In this document: positions 1 to 8,807 of the stretch, in pieces
Position numbering within the stretch: position 1 is the first letter of the stretch
Layout: each line of letters opens with the position of its first letter
Source of the DNA: Brucella tritici
GTDB taxonomy: Bacteria; Pseudomonadota; Alphaproteobacteria; Rhizobiales; Rhizobiaceae
Direction of reading: 5' to 3'
NCBI RefSeq assembly: GCF_902825325.1
Contig: NZ_CADEAR010000001.1
Location: forward strand, 434,001 to 498,000
Length of the DNA stretch: 64,000 nucleotides
The notes under the pieces: generated by a model
Database searches by the model: none
What the model saw: the letters and a program-made list of their open reading frames with translations, nothing else
Told to the model about the DNA's origin: nothing
Program-made: the position numbers and the translations under genes

Positions 1-568
1 GGATAAAGTTTCCGCCGGATGCGACGGCAAACGGGTCGAAAGGCCAGATTTTCATGGCCGTGATGCCTTCCGACAGAAGGCTTTCAGCAAGTGCGCCTGC
101 ATCCCTGTGAAAGGCAAGCTGGTCCTCGTACGGGCCTTCCTTCGCCTCGTCGGCATCACCAATATAACGGCGGGCACCGCTCTTGTTATAAGTGTAACCG
201 GCGCAGGTGTTGTAGGTCCGGATCGACTGCCGAGACAAACCGCCGAGCAACTGGTGGATCGGCTGGCCAGTCACCTTGCCGAATATATCCCACAGCGCGA
301 TGTCGATTGCCGAGGCAGCGCGGATTTCCACGCCCGACGACCGAAAGCCGACATAGGGCTCCAGCAGCAGCTTGGAGATACGGTCGATCTCCAGCGGATT
401 TTGGCCAAGGAGCAGCGGCGCAATATCGCTATGGATATAGGCTGCGACCGCATTCGCGCCGCGAAATGTCTCGCCAAGGCCGACAATGCCTTCGTCGGTG
501 TGGACCTGCACCCACACTATGTTGTTGAGGTGCGGAAGCTGCACCGTTTCGATAGCCGTGATCTTCAT
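1..568 (-). CDS. Enolase-superfamily enzyme (mandelate racemase/muconate lactonizing type), partial
   Basis: The first 189 codons are present; the C-terminal part, with the metal ligands and catalytic bases of the barrel, lies outside the window. The N-terminus (MKITAIETVQLP, then VHTDEGIVGLGE and AASAIDIALWDIFGK) is typical of the MR/MLE capping domain and the entry to the barrel. Such enzymes abstract a proton alpha to a carboxylate, for example in sugar-acid dehydration. The ATG at 568 lies 11 bases beyond the stop of the upstream permease, so this is the last visible gene of the operon starting at 6349. With a DapA-family lyase in the same operon, a sugar-acid dehydratase role is likely, but the substrate cannot be read from this fragment. 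Confidence 0.85.
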   Translation of the reverse strand, partial: MKITAIETVQLPHLNNIVWVQVHTDEGIVGLGETFRGANAVAAYIHSDIAPLLLGQNPLEIDRISKLLLEPYVGFRSSGVEIRAASAIDIALWDIFGKVTGQPIHQLLGGLSRQSIRTYNTCAGYTYNKSGARRYIGDADEAKEGPYEDQLAFHRDAGALAESLLSEGITAMKIWPFDPFAVASGGNFI

Positions 569-579
569 TCTGTTGTGCC

Positions 580-1422
580 TCAATGCGCGGACGGTTGACG
601 GTTGCGCGCAACAATCTGCGTCGGATTGACGAAGCGCAGTGCCAGAAGCAGCCACACCAGCGAGGTGACCATGTAAATGACCGCCATGGCATCGATGGAC
701 TGGACGGAGCGAACCCCGGCTGCGAACACCGAATAATAAAGCGCAACCACGAGCGTCTGCGACGTCGGCCCTGCGGTCAGGAAGGTCAGTTCAAACATCG
801 CGACCGTGCGCACCAGAACCAGAAGCATGGCCGCGAGCACGCCCGGCATCAGCATGGGCAGAAGCACATGAATGAAGAGCTTGAACGTGCCTGCGCCGAA
901 CACGCGCGCCGCTGCCTCGACCTTCGGATCGATCTGCTCGATGAAGGGGATCATCACCAGAATGACGAAGGGGACTGTCGGCACGAGATTGGCGAGAACG
1001 ACGCCCCAGAACGTGCCACCCACGCCGAACTTGTAAAGCACGGTCGCCAGCGGAATGCCGAAGGTTATCGGCGGCACCAGAAGCGGCAGCAGGAAGATGA
1101 GAAGCACGAATTTCTTGCCCGGAAAATCCCGGCGCGCCATGGCATAAGCTGCCGTCACCCCCAGGATACCGGACAGGATCACCACGGCAAAGACGACCTG
1201 AAAAGTGACCAGAAGCACCTGATCAAGCTGGAATTCAGCCCAGGCCGCCGCATACCAGCGCGTGGTAAACGCATCCGGCAGCCATGTGCCGAGCCAGCGC
1301 GTGCCGAAACTCGAAACCACCACGGCCGTAATGACCGCCAGAACATTCAGCACGAAGAACCCGGTCACAAGCCAGACGAGTGTGATCCAGAGCTTGGAAA
1401 GGATGGAAGTATCGCGGATCAT
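580..1422 (-). CDS. ABC transporter permease, PotC/spermidine-iron type
   Basis: A 280-residue inner-membrane permease with about six hydrophobic segments. The EAA-type coupling loop is seen near residue 170 (EAAARVFGAGTFKLF followed by LPMLMPG). This family (BPD_transp_1) forms the channel of importers for polyamines, iron or small acids. Only three bases separate it from the preceding permease stop, so the two are translationally coupled and probably make a heterodimer. The start at 1422 has a purine-rich AAGGGATAGG just upstream. The substrate is not defined by sequence; the operon partners suggest an organic or sugar acid. Confidence 0.9.
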   Translation of the reverse strand: MIRDTSILSKLWITLVWLVTGFFVLNVLAVITAVVVSSFGTRWLGTWLPDAFTTRWYAAAWAEFQLDQVLLVTFQVVFAVVILSGILGVTAAYAMARRDFPGKKFVLLIFLLPLLVPPITFGIPLATVLYKFGVGGTFWGVVLANLVPTVPFVILVMIPFIEQIDPKVEAAARVFGAGTFKLFIHVLLPMLMPGVLAAMLLVLVRTVAMFELTFLTAGPTSQTLVVALYYSVFAAGVRSVQSIDAMAVIYMVTSLVWLLLALRFVNPTQIVARNRQPSAH

Positions 1423-1425
1423 GAC

Positions 1426-2346
1426 CTATCCCTTTCCGCCAGCGGTGGAACCGCGATAGAAGAGCGAACGTACGCCCAGAAGCGCACCAACCACGAGCAA
1501 TTGCACCGCTGCCATGATCATGGCGATGGATGAAGCCATGGAGTCGTCATATTGCTCGAAGGCCGCCTGTGCTGCGGCAATCGAGATCACGCGCGTCGGC
1601 CCCGAAGGCGCGCCCAACAGGACCGCGGACGGAAACACGGCAAAGGCCTGCACGAAGGTGAGGCAGGCCGCGACGACCAGTCCCGGCACCAGCAGGGGCA
1701 GCATGACATGGCGGAAGCGCTGCCAGCTATTGGCGCCGTGGGTGGCGGCGGCGCGTTCAAGCGCCGGATCGATGCCGGTTATGTAGGAAAGCGTCAGCAG
1801 GAAGGTGAACGGAAACACCGTGATGACCAGCGACGCAAAGACACCCCAGTAATTGTTGGTGAGTTTCAACGGGCTATCGATCAGGCCGATGGTGATCAGC
1901 GTGCGGCTGAACCACCCCTGCGGCCCCAAGTAATTCAGCAGACCTTCCGCGATCAAAACAGTACCAAGCGTTACCGGCAGAACGAGGATCGTCGTCAGCA
2001 TGCGCTGGCGCGGCATCAGGCGCACGCGCATGGCTATGGGAACCGCGAAAAGCACACTGATGATGGTGACGGGAACCGCCAGCCACAGCGTCGCGCCGAT
2101 GGTCTTGTAGAGATAGGGATCGGAGAAGAACTTGCGATAATTGGCCAGCGCCCCGCCGCCATCAAGCGGATTGAACGACAGAACCAGCCCGTAAAGAAAC
2201 GGATAGATGAAGACGCCCACCACAAAAAGCAGCGCGGGCAGGATCAGAAGGGTAACGCCGTCAAAGCCGCGATTGGCGAGGCGTTGTCGCAAACCGGGCC
2301 GCAAGCCGGACTTGAGCGGCGCATCTGCATAGGTTTCTACCGCCAT
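1426..2346 (-). CDS. ABC transporter permease, PotB/spermidine-iron type
   Basis: A 306-residue permease with a short charged cytoplasmic N-terminus, a first membrane segment near residues 32-52 and the family EAA loop near residue 200 (ERAAATHGANSWQRF, then LPLLVPG). It is the partner of the downstream permease. Its ATG lies three bases beyond the stop of the ATPase gene, which fits one polycistronic message. The assignment to the spermidine/putrescine-iron group rests on the overall organisation with a PotA-like ATPase. The real ligand is unknown. Confidence 0.9.
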   Translation of the reverse strand: MAVETYADAPLKSGLRPGLRQRLANRGFDGVTLLILPALLFVVGVFIYPFLYGLVLSFNPLDGGGALANYRKFFSDPYLYKTIGATLWLAVPVTIISVLFAVPIAMRVRLMPRQRMLTTILVLPVTLGTVLIAEGLLNYLGPQGWFSRTLITIGLIDSPLKLTNNYWGVFASLVITVFPFTFLLTLSYITGIDPALERAAATHGANSWQRFRHVMLPLLVPGLVVAACLTFVQAFAVFPSAVLLGAPSGPTRVISIAAAQAAFEQYDDSMASSIAMIMAAVQLLVVGALLGVRSLFYRGSTAGGKG

Positions 2347-2349
2347 TGT

Positions 2350-3423
2350 TCAGCCCTCCGCCGGGAAAACCAGCGCATGGCCAGCATCAATGCCGAGCAC
2401 GATACGGCTGCCGGGCTCCACGCCCTGCGGCCCGTGAAAGATCAGCTCCATCCCTGTTTCGGTGCGGGCCGTGCCGACATATTCGCGCCCACGATATTCG
2501 ATGGTCTCGACGGTCGCCTGCAAATCGTTGCGGTGGCCAGAACCCGACACGACATCATCGCCACGCGCCATCAGCACGGCATCGTCGCCCGGCTTGAGTT
2601 CATCCATCGCACGGCCAGCGAGTTCGCTTCCCGCGACTGAAATAATGGCCTGCCCGTTCTCGATACGCACAATCTTGCCCGGCAGGGCGTTGCGGAAACC
2701 CATGAAGGCGGCGACATCGCGATAGCGCGGCTCTTCATAAAGTTCGTGGGGCTTGCCGACCTGACGGATTTCCCCGTCGCGCAGAACCACGATTCGATCG
2801 GCGAGCGACAGGGCTTCGTCCTGATCGTGGGTCACATAGATCGTCGTGGAGCCGAGCTGGTTATGAATGCGGCGGATTTCAGCCCGCATCTCAAGGCGTA
2901 GCTTGGCGTCGAGATTGGAAAGCGGCTCATCCATGAGAACCACAGGCGGCTCGATGACGATGGCGCGGGCAATCGCCACGCGCTGCTGCTGGCCACCGGA
3001 AAGCTGTCCGGGCAACTTATCTTCCTGTCCCTGAAGCCGCACCAGAGCCAATGCGGCCCGCGCACGTTTTTCGATCTCGCTTTTTGCCAGACCGCGCATC
3101 TTGAGGCCAAAACCGACATTCTGCAGAACATTCATATGCGGAAACAGCGCATAATTCTGGAAGACCATGCCGAAACCGCGATCTTCCGGCTTCAGCTGGT
3201 CCACGCGACGATTATCGATAAAGATACCACCAGCCGTCGTACCAAGAAGACCGGCAATGCAATTGAGAGCCGTCGATTTTCCGCAGCCGGAAGGGCCGAG
3301 AAGCGCGATGAACTCGCCTTTCCGGATGGTGAGGTTGATTTCCCTCAGCGCGTTGAAAGTTCCGAATGATCGGCTCATCCGGTCTAGCCGGAGTTCTTGA
3401 AAGGACATTGACGCAAACACCAT
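2350..3423 (-). CDS. ABC transporter ATP-binding protein, PotA-like
   Basis: A 357-residue ATPase that powers the adjacent permeases. It has a Walker A motif GPSGCGKST (residues 43-51), a signature LSGGQQQR near 140, a Walker B ending MDEPLSNLD, the H-loop THDQDEA, and a C-terminal TOBE-type region (about 270-350) that usually contacts ligand or regulatory domains. All catalytic motifs are intact. The start at 3423 is the longest; an internal ATG at 3408 (MSFQEL) is also possible because neither has a strong ribosome site. A stable hairpin separates it from the binding-protein gene upstream. Confidence 0.93.
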   Translation of the reverse strand: MVFASMSFQELRLDRMSRSFGTFNALREINLTIRKGEFIALLGPSGCGKSTALNCIAGLLGTTAGGIFIDNRRVDQLKPEDRGFGMVFQNYALFPHMNVLQNVGFGLKMRGLAKSEIEKRARAALALVRLQGQEDKLPGQLSGGQQQRVAIARAIVIEPPVVLMDEPLSNLDAKLRLEMRAEIRRIHNQLGSTTIYVTHDQDEALSLADRIVVLRDGEIRQVGKPHELYEEPRYRDVAAFMGFRNALPGKIVRIENGQAIISVAGSELAGRAMDELKPGDDAVLMARGDDVVSGSGHRNDLQATVETIEYRGREYVGTARTETGMELIFHGPQGVEPGSRIVLGIDAGHALVFPAEG

Positions 3424-3453
3424 GATTTAGAATTGGCGACCATCAGCGGCCAA

Positions 3454-3477
3454 TGGCGAGCCGTTCACGGCTCGCCA
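3454..3477 (-). terminator. Intergenic hairpin after binding-protein gene
   Basis: The 9-base arms TGGCGAGCC (3454-3462) and GGCTCGCCA (3469-3477) form a perfect hairpin with a 6-base loop, without a following T-tract. It lies between the stop of the solute-binding protein (3497) and the ATPase start (3423). Such hairpins often stabilise the upstream message or attenuate read-through, so that more binding protein than permease is made; that role is inferred. Confidence 0.6.
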
Positions 3478-3496
3478 CCCACCCGGCCTTGGTCAA

Positions 3497-4681
3497 TCAG
3501 CCAGCGGCGACGTCTTCGTCCCAGCGACGGAATGCGGCGACCAGCGCCTCCGGTTCGAGCGGCAGCTCAATCGGATTGTTGGCAATCCAGTCGGCATATT
3601 CCGGACGGCCGAACTCAGCGATGATGTTCTGGCTTTCCTTCGGCGCCATTTCGATGGTGACATCCTTCACCGCAGGGCCCGGATAGAAATAGCCGGCATC
3701 GTAGGAATAGGCCTGCTGGTCGGGCTTGAGCGAGAATTTGATGAACTCCATCAGCACCGCGATCTTTTCCTCGGACACGCCCTTGGGAATGGCGAAATAA
3801 TGCGCATCGCAAACCCAGTGGAAGCCTTCCAGCTTGCTGACGCCCATCTCCTTCGGCACCACGCCGAGCGCACGCGGATTGATGTCCCAACCGGTGGTCG
3901 TCACCGTCATGTCGCGCGTGCCTTCGCCCAGTTCCTTCATGAGCGCGCCCGTGCCTGCCGGGTAATATTCGATATTCTTGTGCAGTTCCTTCAGATAGGC
4001 CCAGGTCTTGTCCCAGCCCTTGACCGGGTCTTTCGGATCGCTGTCCCCCAGAAGATAGGGAAGCCCCATCAGGAAGGTGCGTCCCGGACCGGAATTGGCC
4101 GGGCGGGCATAGATGAACTTGTTCGGATTTTCCTTCGTCCAGGCCAGCAGTTCTTCAGCGGTCTTGGGCGGCGTCTTCACCTTGTCGGGGTGAAATTCAA
4201 GCAAGGGGCCAGATGGATAATAGGACACCACGACGCCCTTGCCCTTCGACATTTCCTGCATGCGCCATGCGGGTTCCAGATAGATATCCTGAAGTTTCGG
4301 CAGACCATTATCTGGCAGCGCAATAATGTCGGTCCATATATCGTCGGCAAGTCCGGCGGAAAGCGCATCCGGCCCGACGATCACCATATCGATATCGATC
4401 CGATTGGCGCGCTGCTGCGCTTTGATCTTCCCCGGCAGCTCGGGTGCCGGTGCCTTATTGAAGGTGAAGCGCGAGACAAGCGCCTTTTGCTCAGCTGCGA
4501 AATTATCGAAGATCGGCTGGGTCAAAGCCAGATTGCCTGCGGCATCGATGACGTTGAGCGCCACCGGTGAAGACGGCAGTTTCGCCGACTGTGCCCACAC
4601 ACCTTTCGGCAGCATGATACCCATGCCGGTCGCAATCCCGGCCCCCGCCATGAATGTGCGGCGTGAAATTCCTTTACTCAT
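3497..4681 (-). CDS. ABC transporter periplasmic substrate-binding protein, Tat-type signal
   Basis: A 394-residue periplasmic binding protein for the importer encoded downstream. The N-terminus carries a twin-arginine signal (SRRTFMAGAG near residues 6-15, then a hydrophobic stretch), so it is probably exported folded. The body resembles the spermidine/iron(III)-type extracellular proteins (SBP_bac_1/8 class). The start at 4681 is preferred over the longer frame from 4747 because GGAGGAG sits just before it and the signal peptide then begins properly. Ligand unknown; a sugar acid or related carboxylate is suggested by the operon. Confidence 0.88.
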   Translation of the reverse strand: MSKGISRRTFMAGAGIATGMGIMLPKGVWAQSAKLPSSPVALNVIDAAGNLALTQPIFDNFAAEQKALVSRFTFNKAPAPELPGKIKAQQRANRIDIDMVIVGPDALSAGLADDIWTDIIALPDNGLPKLQDIYLEPAWRMQEMSKGKGVVVSYYPSGPLLEFHPDKVKTPPKTAEELLAWTKENPNKFIYARPANSGPGRTFLMGLPYLLGDSDPKDPVKGWDKTWAYLKELHKNIEYYPAGTGALMKELGEGTRDMTVTTTGWDINPRALGVVPKEMGVSKLEGFHWVCDAHYFAIPKGVSEEKIAVLMEFIKFSLKPDQQAYSYDAGYFYPGPAVKDVTIEMAPKESQNIIAEFGRPEYADWIANNPIELPLEPEALVAAFRRWDEDVAAG

Positions 4682-4750
4682 GTTCTCCTCCACTTTTTGG
4701 TTTTCCGGTGCGCCCCTCTTCTCCCTGTCAGGACGCCCAGGTTTCATTTG

Positions 4751-5662
4751 TCAGACAATGCCATCGCTCTCCCAGCCCGAGACGATTTTCTGGAGCGTCT
4801 CGCGGTCATTCGTTTCAAGCTGCGGCAATCCGGGAAGTCGTACTTTGCCGACCCCAAACCCCTGAATTTGCAATGCTTCCTTAACAACGGTCACATTAGC
4901 GCCGTTGCGGTATTTGGTGCGCATGGTCTCGAAATCGGCGATGCTCTCGACCACTGCCCGCGCTTTTGCGAAATCTCCTGCCTCCAGCGCATTCCAGACA
5001 GCAAGCGAGCGTTTCGGTGCGACGTTGACGAGGCCCGAGGTGAACCCGCGCCCACCAAGGGCATAGAATGGCAACGCCCAGCTTTCCGCCAGACCGCATA
5101 TCCAGGTCGCGTCCATGCCCTTTGTCGCCCGGCAGCACTCGAAGAAAAGCATCGTGTTCTGCGACGCGAACTTGACACCCGCGACCTTCGGATGGGTGGC
5201 AAGGCGCACCATCTCATCGAGCGGGATCAGGTCCGACCGGATATAGGCGACGATGGGCAGGTCGATGGCTTCGGCAATTGCGATGAAATAGTCCACCTGC
5301 GCATGGGGCGCAGCGAAGGGATCGAGCGGATGATGGATCATCACGCCATCGGCTCCGGCTTTGCCTGCCGCCTGCGCGACCTTGATCGCCTCGCGCACAG
5401 AACGCCCGGCGGCAGCCGTTACAGCGGCTTTTCCATCGACCGCCGCAATGGCAATCGCCTGCACGCGAATAACTTCTTCCTCGGTGAGGCTGTAGAATTC
5501 GCCGGTATTCCCGCCAGTGACGATATTATGAACACCCGCTTCGGCGATGCGCCCGACAATTTTACCCGTCAGTCCGGCATCGATCTCCCCCTTTGCGTCA
5601 TAGGCAGTCGCATGGACGCCGGAAATGCCCCGAAGGACCCGGCGGTAGCCAGCTAAATCCAT
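4751..5662 (-). CDS. DapA/N-acetylneuraminate lyase family aldolase or dehydratase
   Basis: A 303-residue class I lyase of the DHDPS/NAL family. It shows the GGNTGE substrate-binding loop (residues 50-55), the catalytic Tyr in VAYIR (Y140) and the Schiff-base Lys in AGVKFAS (K164). Members cleave or dehydrate 2-keto-3-deoxy acids. Because it shares an operon with an enolase-superfamily enzyme and a GntR repressor, a step in sugar-acid breakdown is more likely than lysine synthesis. It has a strong ribosome site (GGGAGGT) before the ATG at 5662. The exact reaction cannot be decided from the motifs. Confidence 0.88.
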   Translation of the reverse strand: MDLAGYRRVLRGISGVHATAYDAKGEIDAGLTGKIVGRIAEAGVHNIVTGGNTGEFYSLTEEEVIRVQAIAIAAVDGKAAVTAAAGRSVREAIKVAQAAGKAGADGVMIHHPLDPFAAPHAQVDYFIAIAEAIDLPIVAYIRSDLIPLDEMVRLATHPKVAGVKFASQNTMLFFECCRATKGMDATWICGLAESWALPFYALGGRGFTSGLVNVAPKRSLAVWNALEAGDFAKARAVVESIADFETMRTKYRNGANVTVVKEALQIQGFGVGKVRLPGLPQLETNDRETLQKIVSGWESDGIV

Positions 5663-5683
5663 TATTACCTCCCAATATACCGG

Positions 5684-6349
5684 TCAGAAGACCAGTTCGA
5701 TATGCGTATCTCCCGCTTTCACGATATGCTCGCGCATCAGGCGCTCGGCCAGATCGCCGTTGCGCGCCGTGATTGCCTGCATGATTGCTTCATGCTCATT
5801 GAATGACTGGCGACGCACATCCTCGCGTGACAGGACAGTCACCCTTGCGGCGTGGTCGTACATGCGCTGCGCATTCTGCAACCGGCGCAGATATTCGCAT
5901 CCCGATGCCTCATGGATGCCGTCGTGGAACTTCTCGTTCAGTTCGATCAGCAGATCGACACTGCCCGCCTCGACCGCCGCCCGCATTTCCTCGATCACTG
6001 CGCGAAGAAAGCCGAACGCCTCCTCGTCGCCGTGCTTGGCCGCCTGCCGCGCAATGATGCTTTCCAGCGCTGCGCGAGCGAGTGTCATCTCTTCAGCCTG
6101 TCGTGCATTGAACGATACGAACGTTCCGCGACGCGCCTCCGTTCTGACCAGCCCCTCCCCTTCCAACTGGCGCAGAGCCTCTTTCAAAGGGCTCGTGCTG
6201 ATACCGAGATCGGATGCCAATTGTCTTTCGTTCAGCTTTTCACCGGACTTGATCCGACCGGAAATAATCGCCTCCCGCAGATTGTCATGCACATGGTCTC
6301 TGAGGCTCTTCACCTTGATCGGAGAAAGGGGGGAAACATTATCGCCCAA
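5684..6349 (-). CDS. GntR-family transcriptional regulator, FCD (FadR) type
   Basis: A 221-residue repressor-type protein. Residues about 12-75 are a winged helix (NERQLASDLGISTSPLKEAL) and about 90-215 an all-helical FCD effector domain with candidate metal-binding His residues (FHDGIHEAS, EHEAI, REHIVKAGDTH). It is the first gene of the sugar-acid-type operon and probably represses it until a sugar acid binds. The reading frame opens with TTG at 6349; no in-frame ATG or GTG is nearby. Perfect palindromes over the upstream -35 region support autoregulation. Confidence 0.9.
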   Translation of the reverse strand: MGDNVSPLSPIKVKSLRDHVHDNLREAIISGRIKSGEKLNERQLASDLGISTSPLKEALRQLEGEGLVRTEARRGTFVSFNARQAEEMTLARAALESIIARQAAKHGDEEAFGFLRAVIEEMRAAVEAGSVDLLIELNEKFHDGIHEASGCEYLRRLQNAQRMYDHAARVTVLSREDVRRQSFNEHEAIMQAITARNGDLAERLMREHIVKAGDTHIELVF

Positions 6350-6383
6350 GGCAACACCTGTTTGTCACGGAATTAACACGACG

Positions 6384-6412
6384 ATCCTGAAACAGCGAAT
6401 CTGATATGTCAA
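6384..6412 (-). promoter_or_regulatory. Predicted sigma70 promoter of the GntR operon
   Basis: On the minus strand a consensus -35 TTGACA (6407-6412) is followed after 17 bases by CAGGAT (6384-6389) as a weak -10. It points into the regulator gene starting at 6349. The -35 is embedded in the palindromic operator sequences, which fits repression by blocking polymerase. Confidence 0.5.
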
Positions 6413-6431
6413 TATCTGATACATCAGATAT
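6403..6431. promoter_or_regulatory. Palindromic operator, probable GntR-family binding site
   Basis: ATATCTGAT-AC-ATCAGATAT (6412-6431) has perfect 9-base arms. It overlaps a second palindrome GATAT-gtca-ATATC (6403-6416) centred on the -35 box. A further TATCTGATAT half-site lies near 6499-6508. Spacing and symmetry suit a dimeric FCD-type regulator, most simply the product of the gene at 5684-6349. Confidence 0.6.
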
Positions 6432-6463
6432 CAAATGAATTTCTCCACCAATTGACAGACAAC

Positions 6464-6490
6464 AAAAAAAGACGGCCAAAGGCCGCCTTT
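6464..6490 (-). terminator. Rho-independent terminator after the ABC exporter
   Basis: Reading the minus strand, a GC-rich hairpin built on GGCGGCC-TTT-GGCCGTC is followed directly by a run of seven T. It lies about 30 bases beyond the stop of the exporter gene (6518) and isolates it from the GntR operon. Confidence 0.75.
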
Positions 6491-6517
6491 ACTAAGCGTA
6501 TCTGATATGAAATCGGC

Positions 6518-8272
6518 CTATTCCGCCGCTGAATAATGCCCCTGATCCAGACTGGCCTGTGCAATATGAAGGCGCTTGTAGCGTCCGTCCTTCATGGCCA
6601 GAAGCTCGGCATGACTGCCCTGTTCGGCAATTCGCCCGCCTTCCACCACCAGAATGCGGTCGGCATTGACGATGGTTGCAAGACGATGCGCGATCACCAG
6701 CGTCGTGCGGCCATGTGAAAGCTCCGCGAGCGATTGCTGAATGGCGCGTTCGGTTTCAGTATCGAGCGCGGAAGTCGCTTCATCGAGGATCAGGATAGGC
6801 GGGTTTTTCAGGAAGATGCGTGCAATGGCCATGCGCTGCTTCTGCCCGCCGGAAAGCTTCACGCCGCGCTCGCCAATGACGGTATCGTAGCCTTCCGGCA
6901 GATTGGCGATCACGCCATCAAGCCTTGCACGGCGCGCAGCCTCGACGATTTCCGCGTCGGTCGCATCAAGACGGCCATAGGCGATGTTTTCGCGGATCGT
7001 TCCGGCAAACAGGAATACATCCTGACTGACAATACCGATATTCGACCGCAGGGACTTCAACGTCATATCGCGAATGTCGATGCCGTCGGCAAGGATTGCG
7101 CCCTGCGTCACATCATAAAAGCGCGGCAGCAGCGAGCAGATCGTCGTCTTGCCCGCACCGGAAGGACCAACGAAGGCAATCGTTTCACCAGCATGAATGG
7201 AAATGTCGAGACCATCGACAATGGGGCGCTCGGCGCTATAGCCGAAGCTCACATCGCGATATTCAATGTCGCCGGTCAGACGGGCAACGGTCTGCGCATC
7301 GAAGCGGTCGGCGATATCCGGTCGTGTATCGAGAAACTCCGTATAACGCTGAAAACCGGCAATCCCCTTGGGATAGGTTTCGATGACCGAATTGATCTTT
7401 TCAATCGGGCGGAAGAACACATTGACCAGCAGCAAGAAACCGACAAACCCGCCAGCCGTCAGTTCGCCGCGCACCACGAACCATGCACCTGCCAGCATCA
7501 CCACGACCTGCACGAAGCGCATCGACAGATAGGACAGCGACATCGACGCCGCCATGATCTTATAGGCAGCAAGCTTGGTGGTCAGATATTTGTCGTTGCT
7601 CTCCGCGAAAAGCTGGCGTTCGTGATCTTCATTCGTAAAGGCCTGAACGACGCGGATTCCGCCGACATTCTCCTCGATACGGGCATTGAAATCGCCAACA
7701 CGCCTGTAAAGCGCATGCCAGGTGTGCGTCATGCGCCCGCCGTAGCGGGTGGTAACATAGGCCGACAGCGGAACGATGAACGCAGTGATCAGCGCCAAAG
7801 GTTCATGCACCCACAGCATCAAGATGAACGCGCCGATCAGGGTCATGATCGCAATGAAGACATCTTCCGGCCCGTGATGCGCCACTTCGCCGATCTCTTC
7901 CAGATCCTTGGTCAGCCGCGCCACAAGATGGCCGGTCTTCTGATTGTCGAAGAAGCCAAAGGAGAGTTTCTGCAGGTGATCGAAGGCCTTGCGGCGCATC
8001 TCGGTCTCGATCTTGATGCCGAGCATATGCCCCCAATAGGTCACGATGACCTGCAGGAAGGCATTGACGACATAAATCGCAAGCAGGCCGACCGCAGCAA
8101 TGGCGATCACACCAAGCTGACCGGTCGGCAACAACTTGTCGATGAAAAGCGTAACGGCAACCGGAAAAGCAAGCTCAAGCAGGCCAGAGGCCACCGCGCT
8201 GGTAAAATCCAGCGCGAACAGCCCACGATGCGGACGATAATATCCGGCAAAGCGTTTCAGCAATCCAGCCAT
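6518..8272 (-). CDS. ABC exporter, fused membrane and ATPase domains (MsbA/multidrug type)
   Basis: A 584-residue half-transporter. Residues about 15-310 form a six-helix type IV exporter membrane domain. Residues about 335-575 are the ATPase, with GPSGAGKTT, a Q-loop (SQDVFLF), signature LSGGQKQR, Walker B LILDEATSALD and switch histidine in IAHRLAT. It should homodimerise in the inner membrane and export a lipid or hydrophobic compound. It is monocistronic, bounded by a terminator on one side and about 80 non-coding bases on the other. Substrate not predictable; essential lipid-A flippase MsbA is possible but unproven. Confidence 0.9.
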   Translation of the reverse strand: MAGLLKRFAGYYRPHRGLFALDFTSAVASGLLELAFPVAVTLFIDKLLPTGQLGVIAIAAVGLLAIYVVNAFLQVIVTYWGHMLGIKIETEMRRKAFDHLQKLSFGFFDNQKTGHLVARLTKDLEEIGEVAHHGPEDVFIAIMTLIGAFILMLWVHEPLALITAFIVPLSAYVTTRYGGRMTHTWHALYRRVGDFNARIEENVGGIRVVQAFTNEDHERQLFAESNDKYLTTKLAAYKIMAASMSLSYLSMRFVQVVVMLAGAWFVVRGELTAGGFVGFLLLVNVFFRPIEKINSVIETYPKGIAGFQRYTEFLDTRPDIADRFDAQTVARLTGDIEYRDVSFGYSAERPIVDGLDISIHAGETIAFVGPSGAGKTTICSLLPRFYDVTQGAILADGIDIRDMTLKSLRSNIGIVSQDVFLFAGTIRENIAYGRLDATDAEIVEAARRARLDGVIANLPEGYDTVIGERGVKLSGGQKQRMAIARIFLKNPPILILDEATSALDTETERAIQQSLAELSHGRTTLVIAHRLATIVNADRILVVEGGRIAEQGSHAELLAMKDGRYKRLHIAQASLDQGHYSAAE

Positions 8273-8351
8273 GGCGCGGCTCCCTCAAGGTCGTTCAAAG
8301 GGTGCCTAACTCATTCAACTCCCTATTAAAAGGGTAATTTGACCAAAGAGT

Positions 8352-8807
8352 TCAAGATTTGATTGCTTCTGTTGCCATCCGGCTTAGGACGCGGTCGTGG
8401 AAAATCATTCCCAAAACCATCATCGCAACAAACAGCCAGACCTGCGGCAGTGCCATGGAAAGTGCAGACACGACAGGGCCGGGACAGAAGCCTGCCAGCC
8501 CCCAGCCCGCGCCGAAGATGGCAGAGCCGACAATCAGCCGCCGGTCGATTTCGGTCTTTTCCGGCAGATGGAAAGACTGGTCCAGCACGGGCCGCGCCAT
8601 GCGCCGCTGCAGCATCGCGCCGGGGATAGCCACCAGTAGAGCGCCGCCCAGCACGAAGGCAAGGCTCGGGTCCCAGTGGCCGCTGGTAACATTCAGGAAG
8701 CCCGTCACGCGCGACGGATCGATCATGCCTGACAGGGACAGGCCGAAACCGAAAATTGCGCCCGCAAGCAGCGTCATGACCAGACGCGCATAGGCCGACT
8801 CTTTCAT
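8352..8807 (-). CDS. YeeE/YedE family membrane protein, second half (sulfur-compound transport)
   Basis: A 151-residue membrane protein beginning at MKESAYARLV, with four hydrophobic segments and the family features GFGLSLSGMIDPSRV (about 18-32) and GAGWGLAGFCPGP, whose Cys is typical of thiosulfate/sulfide-type YeeE half-proteins. The start at 8807 overlaps the stop of the upstream half as ATGA, so the two are coupled and probably pair. A much longer open frame upstream (to 9233) is a shadow of the first half and the regulator. The family moves sulfur-containing ions; direction and substrate are inferred only. Confidence 0.85.
   Translation of the reverse strand: MKESAYARLVMTLLAGAIFGFGLSLSGMIDPSRVTGFLNVTSGHWDPSLAFVLGGALLVAIPGAMLQRRMARPVLDQSFHLPEKTEIDRRLIVGSAIFGAGWGLAGFCPGPVVSALSMALPQVWLFVAMMVLGMIFHDRVLSRMATEAIKS

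Noticed and set aside
583-1533. 316-residue plus-strand frame opposite the first permease gene
   Set aside because: It is a Arg/His/Gln-rich antisense shadow of well-supported permease genes, with no recognisable domain.
1552-2640. 362-residue plus-strand frame opposite permease and ATPase genes
   Set aside because: Crosses two real genes in antisense and has the biased composition of a GC-rich shadow.
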